The position numbers and the translations under genes were made by a program. Below are positions 39,212-46,987 of a stretch of 64,000 bases of DNA, piece by piece. The notes beneath the pieces are model-generated. The model was not told the origin of the DNA. It saw only the letters and a program-made list of their open reading frames with translations, and ran no database searches. Each line of letters begins with the position of its first letter. The stretch's first letter is position 1. Source of the DNA: Corynebacterium singulare (GTDB lineage Bacteria; Actinomycetota; Actinomycetes; Mycobacteriales; Mycobacteriaceae); assembly GCF_000833575.1 (NCBI RefSeq), contig NZ_CP010827.1, forward strand, positions 1,847,993 through 1,911,992, written 5' to 3'.

Positions 39212-39390
39212 TAATTCATCCTTCACTACACGGTTGCTTGGTGCAGGGACGCCCAACGCCCGCGCCGGATTCGGCGCGGCACCGTTGCACGCGGTACCAC
39301 CCTGCTTGACGCCGTGCTTGCCGATGCCGCGCCGCACACACCGTGCAACCCGTACCGGCGGGCACCACGCCCGCTTCGTTTCTAGTGAAG
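39212..39390 (-). promoter_or_regulatory. T-box leader of ileS, translational type
   Basis: On the minus strand the T-box core AGGGTGGTACCGCG is exact at 39303-39290. Its partner strand CGTCCCTGC (39251-39243) follows after a GC-rich hairpin (CCGCGCCG/CGGCGCGG), giving the standard anti-structure. No terminator follows; the partner strand leads straight to the AAGGATG ribosome site, so control is probably at translation initiation, as known for actinobacterial ileS. A hairpin GCGGGC/GCCCGC near 39371-39355 lies at the 5' side. The isoleucine specifier codon could be the ATC near 39324 but I could not place Stem I with certainty. A TATAAAT box near 39399-39393 may be the -10. Confidence 0.85.
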
Positions 39391-39499
39391 GATTTATACG
39401 GCTCCCCGACCGTTCGGTTCTACTGGGCAGCGCACCCGCGCCACTGTTCTTCCGAAATGCTCCCCCGGTGATTACCGGATCAACGCATACAAGTGGTCA

Positions 39500-39734
39500 T
39501 TATAGCCACCCCGCCGCCGCCCTAGCAATGCTGTACGCAATGCCTTTACAACGGGCGTGCCGCTGGACTCTCTTTTTGCCCACCCGGGCGCGCCACCAGT
39601 CCGCCACCAGGTACCCGAGGCCGCCCACCGCGCAGACGACGGTGATGACCAGCGAGGCCATTGCCTCCGCTCAGGACGTAGGTGACAAAGGCGACGAAGG
39701 CAGCGAGCGCGCTCAACAAGGCTGCGAGCATCAT
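39500..39734 (-). pseudogene. Decayed copy of the small membrane protein gene next to divIVA
   Basis: Starts MMLAALLSALAAFVAFVTYVLSGG, close to the intact gene at 46986-47156 (MLIGALVLAFVAFVAFVNYI), and keeps a good ribosome site (GGAAGGAG). After about 24 codons the frame is lost: the second membrane helix (MASLVITVVCAVGGLGYLVA, then DWWRARVGKKR) reads in the next frame to a stop at 39500. Without the shift the frame ends at 39546 as a nonsense tail. Part of the duplicated sepF-yggT-divIVA block. Confidence 0.7.
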
Positions 39735-39810
39735 GGTGGTCCACTCCTTCCGAAGGGGTTCGGCCGGCGCCTGCGGGGCTACCGTGGCAGTGGCCTGACA
39801 GGTCATGGAA

Positions 39811-39854
39811 AAGGACCCCAGCGGCGGTGCGGTTGCACTCGCTGCGGGGTCCTT
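39811..39854 (-). terminator. Hairpin after the divIVA remnant
   Basis: AAGGACCCC (39811-39819) pairs with GGGGTCCTT (39846-39854), with an inner AGCG/CGCT pair. On the minus strand it is followed by TTTTCC, the form of an intrinsic terminator. It parallels the terminator after the intact divIVA at 47210-47234. Confidence 0.65.
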
Positions 39855-39859
39855 CAACT

Positions 39860-39891
39860 CCCATTACAAGGGCAAACGCCCTTGTAATGGG
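39860..39891. repeat. Perfect 14-bp inverted repeat with 4-base loop
   Basis: CCCATTACAAGGGC (39860-39873) and GCCCTTGTAATGGG (39878-39891), loop AAAC. It lies 5 bp from the terminator at 39811-39854 and 25 bp after the end of the divIVA remnant. No U tract follows in either direction, so it may be a transcript-stabilising hairpin or a leftover mobile-element end. Confidence 0.7.
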
Positions 39892-39916
39892 CATCAGTTC
39901 TTGTGGTGGGCGGGCC

Positions 39917-40597
39917 CTACTTAGCCTCATTGCTCGGAGCAGTGGAGCCACGGGTAGCAAGCTATTCCAGCTGGGACTCGAGCATGGTCTTGAAACGGTT
40001 GCGGTACTCGTGCTCAAAGGTGCACAGCTCGGAAATGCGGGCCTCGAGAGCGGTCTACTGGTGCTTCACGGTGTTCAATGACACGTTGTGCTTCTTCTCA
40101 GCGTCAGACTGCAGAACAGCCGCCTTCTCCTGAGCCTGGCCGACTTGAGCCTCAGCGCGGGACGCAGCGTCGGTCTCGGTCTGCCTTGCCTTCGCCTCAG
40201 CGTCAACAACGAGCTTCTTGGAGCGGGTGTCTGCCTCGTGCAGCTGGGCGTCATACTTCTTCTGAGCGTCAGCCAGCTGAGCCTTGGAGCGTGCGTCAGC
40301 GTCGTTGATCTGCTTCTCAGCGGCGGTGCTGCGGTCCTCATGCAGCATGGACTCGGCCTTGGCCTCGTTGGTGAGGCGGTCTGCAATCTCCTGGGCCAAG
40401 CCCAAGACCTTGACGGCCTGCATCTGAGTGTCCGGGGTGGCAATAGCGCCGACTCCGGCACCATCAGCAGCTGCCGGCGCTGCTGGTGCGGCGGCCTTCT
40501 GCGGTTCGGATGCGCCCGACTTCTTTGTAGCCTCGAGTTCCTTGCGTGCAGCCTCCAGCTCAGCGGCGAGCTCTACCGAAACATCTCCACAGCCCAA
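39917..40597 (-). pseudogene. Decayed, N-terminally truncated copy of divIVA
   Basis: The translated remnant matches the C-terminal two thirds of DivIVA at 47246-48367: [60 protein letters not shown]. The DivIVA N-terminal lipid-binding domain ([20 protein letters not shown] in the intact gene) is missing. A codon for the conserved Gln after VKHQ has become TAG at 40055, and a second stop follows SQLE; beyond it the family ending LATRGSTAPSNEAK is still readable to 39917. By eye about four of five bases agree with the intact gene in the central region. Any surviving product (180 residues from TTG 40597) would be a coiled coil without membrane targeting. Confidence 0.85.
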
Positions 40598-40748
40598 GAG
40601 ACCGCAGCAGCCTAGAGCAAACAGACCCTCGACTTAAACCGGTAACTAAAGTAGAAAGTTGTCCAAATTAGAAGCCATTGACCGCTACAAATCCGCCATC
40701 ACAATCGCTCATTTTCAGCCTCAAGTTCAAGGAAACTGCGAAGGAATT

Positions 40749-42227
40749 TCAACTATGTACTAGCTCTATCAGCCGTTCGAGCAGACGTTGTGTGCGCATC
40801 CACAGAACTAGAAGCATCACAGTTCCTAGAATCCCCGCGATGGTAAGTCGCAACGGAGTTGTCGCGGATTCCGGCCACGCTGGAAAAGCGAATACCCATA
40901 GCATCGTTTGCGCGAGGACATCTCCGCCTACCAAGACGGAAAGAATGACCATAAACAACACCGCGGCAATAGCAGTTGCCGCGCCCGTGCGAAGCACGAG
41001 TTGAGTGGATATCAGGATGACAATGCCGCCCACGATGGCGAAAAGGACAAAACGTCGTCCTTCATCAGCGAAGGTTCCTCCGGCGAGAAGCCCTAATCCA
41101 GCGGCGATCGATGCCACCAAAGCTAGGTATGCAAGCATCCAGGTCAGCACCACCCGTGCGCTGTTCGCGTATTCGGTGAGCATGAGCGGCCACACCTTTT
41201 GCAGCCGCGGCCAAATGATTACCGGCATGAGGCCGGCACCAATCGGCAGCACGGCGTATGTGAATAGCCCATGCAAGATAGTCACCGGATAGAACATGGC
41301 AGCAACCACCATGACCAGCAGCGCAAGTGCCGTACAGCCGAGCAAAGCAGCGTTCATGACTGCTGGAGTTATCGCGGCGTAAGGACGAGGACGGCGCGCG
41401 TCGCTGCGAAGCGCAACAGCTGCTGCGGAGCCATAACTGCGGAGCGCAACGGCCGGACGCGGCACAGCCCTTTCCTTGAAGCGCTTCTTGACTTGAAGGG
41501 TTTGCTCTGGGGTGAGCAACGCCGCGCCAATGCCGATGAGGGCCAGCAACGCGCACAACCCTAGTGCCAACCACGGCTTCTCAGCGCGTAACGGTGAGTC
41601 CGGTTCCAGGGCAACCGCGTTTTGGTGGATTCCAGCAACAGGCAAAATCAGCCTCACCGGCCAAGCCATAGGCCAGGCCCACCAAAAGTCGCCTTCGACT
41701 ACATTCCGGGATACACCGACCATCTGCCATAAAAGAAACACGATGACCGGCACGATCAGGTTTGTTAAACGCGCGAGAGCGGAGGCTAACCCTGCAATCC
41801 CCACAACGCCGATGAATGCCAGCATGCCAAGGTACAGCAGTCTCCCGCTGCCAATCCTGCCCATCAGCGCCGCAAACGCCCAAGCTCCGCCATAGTTCAA
41901 GAGGTGGAACGCGAACAGACTCAACAGTACGACAATCAGTCGGGCTGCGCGCTGACGCTGAGCGGAGGTATCTCGCCATAGCGTACCACCGAACCGCGCC
42001 TGCTTTTCACGGGATTCCGCGCTTGCCGCGAACAACGCTGCCACGGGAGCGGCAAGGCCAGTGAGATAAATCGCCTGCCAGTTGAGGATGGCCTCCACAT
42101 TGGCGCGCGGGTCAACACTCACCTGCATGATAAGTATCAACGCTAAGAACGGCATCGCAATGAGCGGTAGCCACTGCAACGTCGAGTTACGAGCCCGCAT
42201 TACTTCAGAGGAAAGGTAACCACTCAT
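40749..42227 (-). CDS. ABC-2 type exporter permease, fused halves
   Basis: A 492-residue membrane protein with about twelve hydrophobic segments in two similar halves joined by a basic cytoplasmic loop near residues 245-280 (QVKKRFKERAVPRPAVALRS). This is the layout of two fused ABC-2 permease halves. It overlaps the ATPase stop by 4 bp (ATGA), so the two are translated together. Transporters of this pairing remove or relocate hydrophobic peptides and cell-wall antibiotics. The 150 bp beyond its stop (40598-40748) is AT-richer than the surroundings and marks the junction with the divIVA remnant; I see no gene there. Confidence 0.8.
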   Translation of the reverse strand: MSGYLSSEVMRARNSTLQWLPLIAMPFLALILIMQVSVDPRANVEAILNWQAIYLTGLAAPVAALFAASAESREKQARFGGTLWRDTSAQRQRAARLIVVLLSLFAFHLLNYGGAWAFAALMGRIGSGRLLYLGMLAFIGVVGIAGLASALARLTNLIVPVIVFLLWQMVGVSRNVVEGDFWWAWPMAWPVRLILPVAGIHQNAVALEPDSPLRAEKPWLALGLCALLALIGIGAALLTPEQTLQVKKRFKERAVPRPAVALRSYGSAAAVALRSDARRPRPYAAITPAVMNAALLGCTALALLVMVVAAMFYPVTILHGLFTYAVLPIGAGLMPVIIWPRLQKVWPLMLTEYANSARVVLTWMLAYLALVASIAAGLGLLAGGTFADEGRRFVLFAIVGGIVILISTQLVLRTGAATAIAAVLFMVILSVLVGGDVLAQTMLWVFAFPAWPESATTPLRLTIAGILGTVMLLVLWMRTQRLLERLIELVHS

Positions 42228-42949
42228 TTCGTCCTTCCTCCCATCGTCAGACGGAAGAATTCCTTCTCCAGGTCACCGTTTGGTGCCAGCTGCGGCAGTG
42301 GGCCGGTGTAGCGGATTTCTCCCTCCGCCAACACCGTAGCGTCGTCTGCAAGATGGACAACTTCACCTAGCTGATGGGAACTGACTAGTACCGTGCGCCC
42401 ATTTTTCGCCCAGTCTCGCAGCAGTTCACGCAGCTCAGCGATGCCCTGCGGATCAAGCCCGTTTTGAGGCTCGTCAAGAACGAGAATTTCTGGGTCCCCG
42501 AGGATTGCCTGGGCAAGAGCCAAGCGCGCCTTCATGCCGGTCGAGAAGCTGCTTGCCCGCTTACGACCGGTATCCGCAATACCTGCGACATCGAGCGCTC
42601 GATCCGCTTCAGAATCCGGTAATCCAAGCAAACGGGTGTGGACGAGCAAGTTCGCTCGGGCGCTCAAGTGACCATAAAAGGCAGGCCCGTTGACGGATGC
42701 GCCGATTCTTTTCAGGTGAGCCCTACTCCATGGCGTGCCATCAACGAGCACGCGGCCTGAATCCGCCGGAAGAAGTCCCAGCAGAATAGAAATGAGAGTA
42801 GACTTGCCTGCTCCATTGCGTCCTAGCAGGGCGTGCACGCGGCCCGGATGAATCTGGAAAGTGACGTCTCTGAGAACCTGTTGTGGGCCAAAGTTCTTGG
42901 CGACGTGTTCAAAGCTGATTGTCGGTGTACGAGTCATGTGACTCATCAT
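42224..42949 (-). CDS. ABC exporter ATPase, BcrA/lantibiotic-resistance class
   Basis: A 241-residue ATPase. Walker A is GRNGAGKST, the signature is FSTGMKARLALA (in place of LSGGQ, typical of the BcrA/DrrA group), Walker B is ILVLDEPQNGLDP, and the switch His is in VSSHQLGEV. It lacks the Fbp-type TOBE domain. ATG 42949 begins MMSHMTRTP; ATG 42946 or 42937 are also possible. It lies 63 bp after the response regulator on the same strand, so it is probably its target. Confidence 0.88.
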   Translation of the reverse strand: MMSHMTRTPTISFEHVAKNFGPQQVLRDVTFQIHPGRVHALLGRNGAGKSTLISILLGLLPADSGRVLVDGTPWSRAHLKRIGASVNGPAFYGHLSARANLLVHTRLLGLPDSEADRALDVAGIADTGRKRASSFSTGMKARLALAQAILGDPEILVLDEPQNGLDPQGIAELRELLRDWAKNGRTVLVSSHQLGEVVHLADDATVLAEGEIRYTGPLPQLAPNGDLEKEFFRLTMGGRTK

Positions 42950-43012
42950 GGTTAGAAGACAGCACTAATACATCAGCCCCCGAAACGAATTTCAGCGACA
43001 CTGTCTCCTACT

Positions 43013-43678
43013 CTAGGAGGAGACGAGTCCAGCACTCACTGCAAACAAAACGAGCGCAATTCGGTCGCGCGCTTGTAATTTTGCAAGCAGCGAGGAAACG
43101 TGTGTCTTAACGGTCGTCTCAGCAACATGAAGGTGATCTGCGATTTCACCGTTGGTTAGCCCCTCGGCGACAAGACGCAACACGTCCATCTCACGCACAG
43201 TCACGAGTTCCAAGTCCTTTCGCTGTTGCGTAGTCAACTCCCTGCCAGATCTCATCGCCGCACGATAAGAGTTAAGGACCGAGCCAGTAACTTTGGTCGA
43301 TAGAACAGACTCACCCGCGGCAACGGAACGCACCGTCGATGCCAAGATGTCAGGGTCGGCATCTTTCAGGAGGAAACCGTTCGCTCCAGCCTGCAGAGCA
43401 TCGGCGACGAGCTCATCGTCGTGAAAGGTAGTCAGCATGACCACCTGAATATTCGGATGCGCTGCCTTGATTGCCTTTGCCGCGGCGATACCGTCCATGT
43501 GCGGCATTCGAATATCCAGTACGGCCACATCGATGCGATGCATGCCGGTTGCAGCGACTGCCTCCACCCCATTGGCAACTTGCGCCACGACCTCTATGTC
43601 AGGTGCAGCGTTGAGGATGGTGGATAACGCTGAGACGAGCAGAACTTGGTCATCAGCTAGCAAAACCCGGATGCTCAT
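43013..43678 (-). CDS. NarL/LuxR-family response regulator
   Basis: A 221-residue regulator. The receiver domain (1-120) has the acidic pocket VLLADDQ and phospho-acceptor Asp in VAVLDIRMPHMDG, with the conserved Thr and Lys later (MLTTFHD, LLKDAD). Residues 150-215 are a LuxR-type helix-turn-helix (LVTVREMDVLRLVAEGLTNGEIADHLHVAETTVKTHVSSLL). ATG 43678 overlaps the kinase stop by 4 bp. By position it controls the exporter genes downstream. Confidence 0.92.
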   Translation of the reverse strand: MSIRVLLADDQVLLVSALSTILNAAPDIEVVAQVANGVEAVAATGMHRIDVAVLDIRMPHMDGIAAAKAIKAAHPNIQVVMLTTFHDDELVADALQAGANGFLLKDADPDILASTVRSVAAGESVLSTKVTGSVLNSYRAAMRSGRELTTQQRKDLELVTVREMDVLRLVAEGLTNGEIADHLHVAETTVKTHVSSLLAKLQARDRIALVLFAVSAGLVSS

Positions 43679-44841
43679 GTCGTACTCCGAAATGGTAATT
43701 GCGCGCGGACGTAGAACAGATCGGGAGTTCCTTCGGCACTAAAACTTCCTCCGAGGGAACATGTTCGCTCCTCCAGCCCAATCAGGCCGGTACGCGAGCC
43801 AGAGTTTTCTGCCTGCACGCTGCCCCATGACGTGATGGAAATGTCGACGCTCTCGTTGCATTCCAATTCCAGCTCAACATCGCTGTCGATGCCTTGATGG
43901 CGGATGACGTTGGTCAGGGATTCCGTGATGATTCGGGCTACCACAAGTTGAACAAGGCTCGATGCCTGCGCCAGATCATGGGAAACCTTTGTGCTAATAC
44001 GCAGCCCAGTCTTGCGGAATCCTTCGATGAGCCCCTCGATGTCCGTTGATTCTCCGCGCGGGAACTCATCGTTACTGCGCAGAGCATAGACTATGCGGCG
44101 GACCTCGCTCAGCGCGTCATCGGCAATGGCGTGAATGGTGTTAAGAGCCTTCACAGCTGTCGCGGCATCGTCGCGTGATGCCACTACACCCGCGGAAGCC
44201 TGCACTTTCATGAGGGTGAGGCTGTGCGCCAAGACATCATGGAGCTCGCGTGCAATTTGTAGCCGCTCCTCCTCTTGCGCACTGCGTAGACGCGCAATCC
44301 GCTCATTTTCCTCTGCCCGCCTTTGCAGCACCCGTCCGTAAGCGCGTGTTCCAGCGAAATAAACGGTTGCCAGCAACAGCCAGTGCACGATGAGACGGAA
44401 AAGAGCCTCCGTGCCGGTCGAGTAGCGAAGCGAATAGTCGTCCTGCAGCTGCCACATCACCGGCGAGGCAAAAGAGCCCAAGAGCGTTACTCCTAATACG
44501 CCGACCCGAATGCGTCGGTCATCGCAGTAACGCGACGTTGTGTAGACAGCCATGGGAGCGGTCAGCAGCCAAGGGGAAACGCCGGTGTTGTAAGGCAGGG
44601 AAAGAAACCAGGTTAGCGCCCACGCTGCCAGGCACAAGAGGAACCCCGTGGCACTAGTCACCGGACGCGAACGCCACACCCAGAAAAATGGAACGAAGCA
44701 CCACGCAACAACAACTTGGAGCACTTCCGCTGGGCTGGACCAGACACTGTTGACAAGCGTGTATAAAAGCGCAAGAACGACGGCAGCAAGGGTCAGTATG
44801 CGGTCGCCTATTAATCCAGGTGGCAACATTGGAGCACGCAT
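43675..44841 (-). CDS. Sensor histidine kinase, HisKA_3 type
   Basis: A 388-residue kinase. The N-terminal 165 residues hold about five membrane segments with short loops and no large external domain, as in intramembrane-sensing kinases that respond to cell-envelope antibiotics. The dimerisation box with the phospho-acceptor His is RLQIARELHDVLAHSLTLMKV. The ATPase region follows (VVARIITESLTNVIRHQ, SRTGLIGLEERTCSLGG). Start ATG 44841 lies 7 bp after the yggT' stop, so its message may begin in the division-gene copy; ATG 44829 is an alternative start. Confidence 0.9.
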   Translation of the reverse strand: MRAPMLPPGLIGDRILTLAAVVLALLYTLVNSVWSSPAEVLQVVVAWCFVPFFWVWRSRPVTSATGFLLCLAAWALTWFLSLPYNTGVSPWLLTAPMAVYTTSRYCDDRRIRVGVLGVTLLGSFASPVMWQLQDDYSLRYSTGTEALFRLIVHWLLLATVYFAGTRAYGRVLQRRAEENERIARLRSAQEEERLQIARELHDVLAHSLTLMKVQASAGVVASRDDAATAVKALNTIHAIADDALSEVRRIVYALRSNDEFPRGESTDIEGLIEGFRKTGLRISTKVSHDLAQASSLVQLVVARIITESLTNVIRHQGIDSDVELELECNESVDISITSWGSVQAENSGSRTGLIGLEERTCSLGGSFSAEGTPDLFYVRAQLPFRSTT

Positions 44842-44848
44842 CGGAAAG

Positions 44849-45145
44849 CTAGACGCCCACCATGGTCTTCATCACGACCACGCCCGCCGCGTTCAGCAGC
44901 AGGAAGGGCACGATGGTGGACACGTCCAGGGCCACGTTGCCCATGCGCAGCGGTGGGATGGGCCTGCGCAGCAACTTGACTGGCGGGTCGGTCACGACGA
45001 ACAGCGACTCGGCCACGAGCATAAACCAGCGCGGCGGGCGGAAGCTGAGGGAGGAGGACTGAACCACCTCAATGACAATGCGGATAATGAGAACCCACGT
45101 GTAGAGCCGAATCAAGGCGTGCAGAAGTAGTCCAAGATTATTCAC
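44849..45145 (-). CDS. YggT-family membrane protein, second copy
   Basis: A 98-residue protein with two hydrophobic segments and the YggT signature RPPRWFMLVAESLFVVTDPP followed by VKLLRRPIPPLRMG. It is a paralogue of YggT at 48537-48848 (shared start GTG-Asn-x-Leu-Gly, then VIRIVIE-type helix and PPRWFM). Unlike the other members of this second block it is intact. It is directly followed by the sensor kinase (7 bp). YggT proteins sit near division genes in many bacteria; their role is unclear. Confidence 0.85.
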   Translation of the reverse strand: MNNLGLLLHALIRLYTWVLIIRIVIEVVQSSSLSFRPPRWFMLVAESLFVVTDPPVKLLRRPIPPLRMGNVALDVSTIVPFLLLNAAGVVVMKTMVGV

Positions 45146-45302
45146 CCTGCCAGACTAACCTAGCCGGGCGCAGGTTCCCACTCCTACTCGCCCCTTGCCA
45201 AAGCAAGAACGAAGGCAAACAAATAGAACACAGGCACGCAAAGAGACGGCACCCCATCGGGATACTGTCGAGGTGTGCAGCAGCACGTGCCGAGCGCAAT
45301 AT

Positions 45303-45629
45303 TTAGCCCAGGAGGCCGGCGCTCTCCAGCTCGAGGGTGGAGATGGTGCAGTCAGACGGGGGGATGGCGGAGACACGGCGCTCGGTCTGCATGCCGGAGG
45401 TCAGGTTGACCATCTTGCCGCGAGCGGCGAAGCACAGACCAGCGGCGAAATCGATGAGGCGCTTAGCGTCGGACTTCTCTGGATCGGCGCGCTCGAAGAC
45501 CACGGCGTCGCCATTGCTGAAAGGCTCACCGATCTTGGTGGCTGCCTTGTAGGAGACCAGGGAGACGGGGACGATGGTCGGCTCGTATGCAGCAGCCACC
45601 TCTTCGCGCGTAGCGGGCGGTACCAACAT
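45303..45629 (-). CDS. SepF-like protein, second copy lacking the N-terminal helix
   Basis: A 108-residue reading frame matching the SepF core fold at 48990-49415: PTIVPVSLVSYKAATKIGEP, FSNGDAVVFERAD, KRLIDFAAGLCFAARGKMVN, TISTLELESAGL. The first 45 residues of SepF, including the amphipathic membrane-binding helix (MSLIDRTKEFFGLG), are missing, and no good ribosome site precedes ATG 45629. The core is uninterrupted. If made, it could bind FtsZ or SepF but not the membrane. It may equally be a pseudogene that has not yet gained a stop. Confidence 0.65.
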   Translation of the reverse strand: MLVPPATREEVAAAYEPTIVPVSLVSYKAATKIGEPFSNGDAVVFERADPEKSDAKRLIDFAAGLCFAARGKMVNLTSGMQTERRVSAIPPSDCTISTLELESAGLLG

Positions 45630-45848
45630 GATATCCGCCAGGCGGAGTTAATCGGCGGCCACGGTGATGGCCGGATCATTGCATACAGCTCAAAAGTATA
45701 CCGAGGGGGTCAAGTTTTCACAGGCGCGGGTTCCCGCGATCCCAAAATAGGTACGCCAGTATCCGTAAGAGATTGGTGGGACCATGTTATCCACAGGAAC
45801 AATTTTTCTAGTGCAGGGAGGTTGAATCGCCGTTTAGGCTCAGGAAGC

Positions 45849-46925
45849 ATGAACGCACTTCAGAAATTTCTCACCGCTCTCGGTGCCGGCATCGATGTCG
45901 TCGCCGGGTGTGAAGGGATGTCTGAAGCTGACCTCATTGCTGCTGGATCACCTGATAAAACTGCGCAGCAGCTACTACGTTTGCACGACAGCTTCTTTGG
46001 CTCTACTGCCATGACAGCGATGCAGCGCGACGCTGTGAAGGCCGCCCGCGAGCGAGGGCACTCTTTGCCTACCTTGGACGTCATCGACCGCTATGCCAGG
46101 AAAGCCAAGACCAAAGCCCTGGGCTGGCGAATACGCTTGGAGCTGTGTCGCACGAGTGCTGACACTCTGGCGATGGAAGCTTTGGCCAAGAAGAAGCTCA
46201 AGGAACACTCGGCGTCCCCGAAACGCACGGCCGGGGTAAAGATATACCGCCGACGTAATGCCCTGTGGACCATGGCGATTACGGCATCGTCCCAGGTCAT
46301 CGCGGAGCTTAACGACGTCGTCGATGAACAACGTCCCATCGAATCCATTCGGGATGCCTTCTTTAAAGGTGCGGCTCCACGCAAGGGGTTGCAGACCAAT
46401 ATTCTTGTTCCGCTGGACGCGCTGGCTAAGATTCTCGACGGTGACGGCGAGGAGATCACGCTACGCATGACCAACGGTGCCACGATGACCGGCGCCGAGT
46501 ACGTCAACAAGGTCATCTCGGGAGAAATCGACCTCGACGGCACATATGCTACCCTATTTCACCCCGTGCGCGGACCGGTCAACCTCTACCGCGAGGAGCG
46601 TTCAGCAAGCCTCAAACAGCGCATCATGGCCATGGCAGAGTCCCCCACCTGCGCGTGGGATGACTGTATGAAGCCCGCCGACGAATGTCAGGTGCATCAC
46701 CTCATCGCGTGGAAGCTAGGCGGTTTTACCAACCCGGAAAACTTGGTCATGCTTTGCGCCTATCACAACGGCATCAATCAAGATGACCCTAATGCTCCGC
46801 CAGGCCGCGGGCGAATGGTGCGAGTCAGGGGAACCCCGAAACGCTATTTCGGTTCTCCCCCGCCGCCCACACCGCGGCAGGCGGCAGTCGAAGCAACCGG
46901 ACCTCCGCGCAGCAACGCGCCCTAA
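45849..46925 (+). CDS. DUF222/HNH endonuclease domain protein (13E12 repeat family)
   Basis: A 358-residue protein. The N-terminal 260 residues resemble the DUF222 region of the mycobacterial 13E12 family (helical, Ala-rich). The C-terminal part holds an HNH motif: CAWDDCMKPADECQVHHLIAW, KLGGFTNPENLVMLCAYHN, with two cysteine pairs for a structural zinc and HH as the catalytic pair. The family is multicopy and mobile in actinobacteria. It lies on the opposite strand to its neighbours, exactly between the two copies of the duplicated block. I chose ATG 45849; the frame is open further upstream but that part overlaps sepF' antisense. The 219 bp before it hold its likely promoter and no other gene. 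Confidence 0.85.
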   Translation: MNALQKFLTALGAGIDVVAGCEGMSEADLIAAGSPDKTAQQLLRLHDSFFGSTAMTAMQRDAVKAARERGHSLPTLDVIDRYARKAKTKALGWRIRLELCRTSADTLAMEALAKKKLKEHSASPKRTAGVKIYRRRNALWTMAITASSQVIAELNDVVDEQRPIESIRDAFFKGAAPRKGLQTNILVPLDALAKILDGDGEEITLRMTNGATMTGAEYVNKVISGEIDLDGTYATLFHPVRGPVNLYREERSASLKQRIMAMAESPTCAWDDCMKPADECQVHHLIAWKLGGFTNPENLVMLCAYHNGINQDDPNAPPGRGRMVRVRGTPKRYFGSPPPPTPRQAAVEATGPPRSNAP

Positions 46926-46950
46926 CCCCCTCCGATTTGGTCGACGAACC

Positions 46951-46987
46951 AGCCCTCGTCCTCAGAAGCTCTCTGAGGGCCAGGGCT
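46951..46987. terminator. Two-part hairpin between HNH gene and small membrane gene
   Basis: AGCCCT (46951-46956) pairs with AGGGCT (46982-46987), and inside it CCTCAGA (46960-46966) pairs with TCTGAGG (46972-46978). It covers the stop of the small membrane protein gene and follows the HNH stop by 25 bp. Confidence 0.65.

Larger units (their letters stand above)
39500..45629. repeat. Second, decayed copy of the sepF-yggT-divIVA-small protein block
   Basis: In the minus-strand order sepF' (45629-45303), yggT' (45145-44849), divIVA' (40597-39917), small protein' (39734-39500) this repeats the intact block at 49415-46986. The two blocks are in the same orientation with the DUF222/HNH gene between them. 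A four-gene two-component/ABC module sits inside the second copy between yggT' and divIVA'. All four members are present in the same order, which makes tandem duplication followed by insertion the simplest history. Confidence 0.8.

Noticed and set aside
39472..40017. 181-codon minus-strand frame between the divIVA remnant and ileS
   Set aside because: Frame differs from both decayed genes it covers and its product is Arg/Ser-rich noise.
40749..44841. Lantibiotic biosynthesis cluster
   Set aside because: No precursor peptide or modification gene is visible near the exporter; only sensing and transport genes are present.
45849..46925. Homing endonuclease or prophage remnant
   Set aside because: There is no intron, intein or phage gene; the DUF222 plus HNH layout fits the chromosomal 13E12 family.
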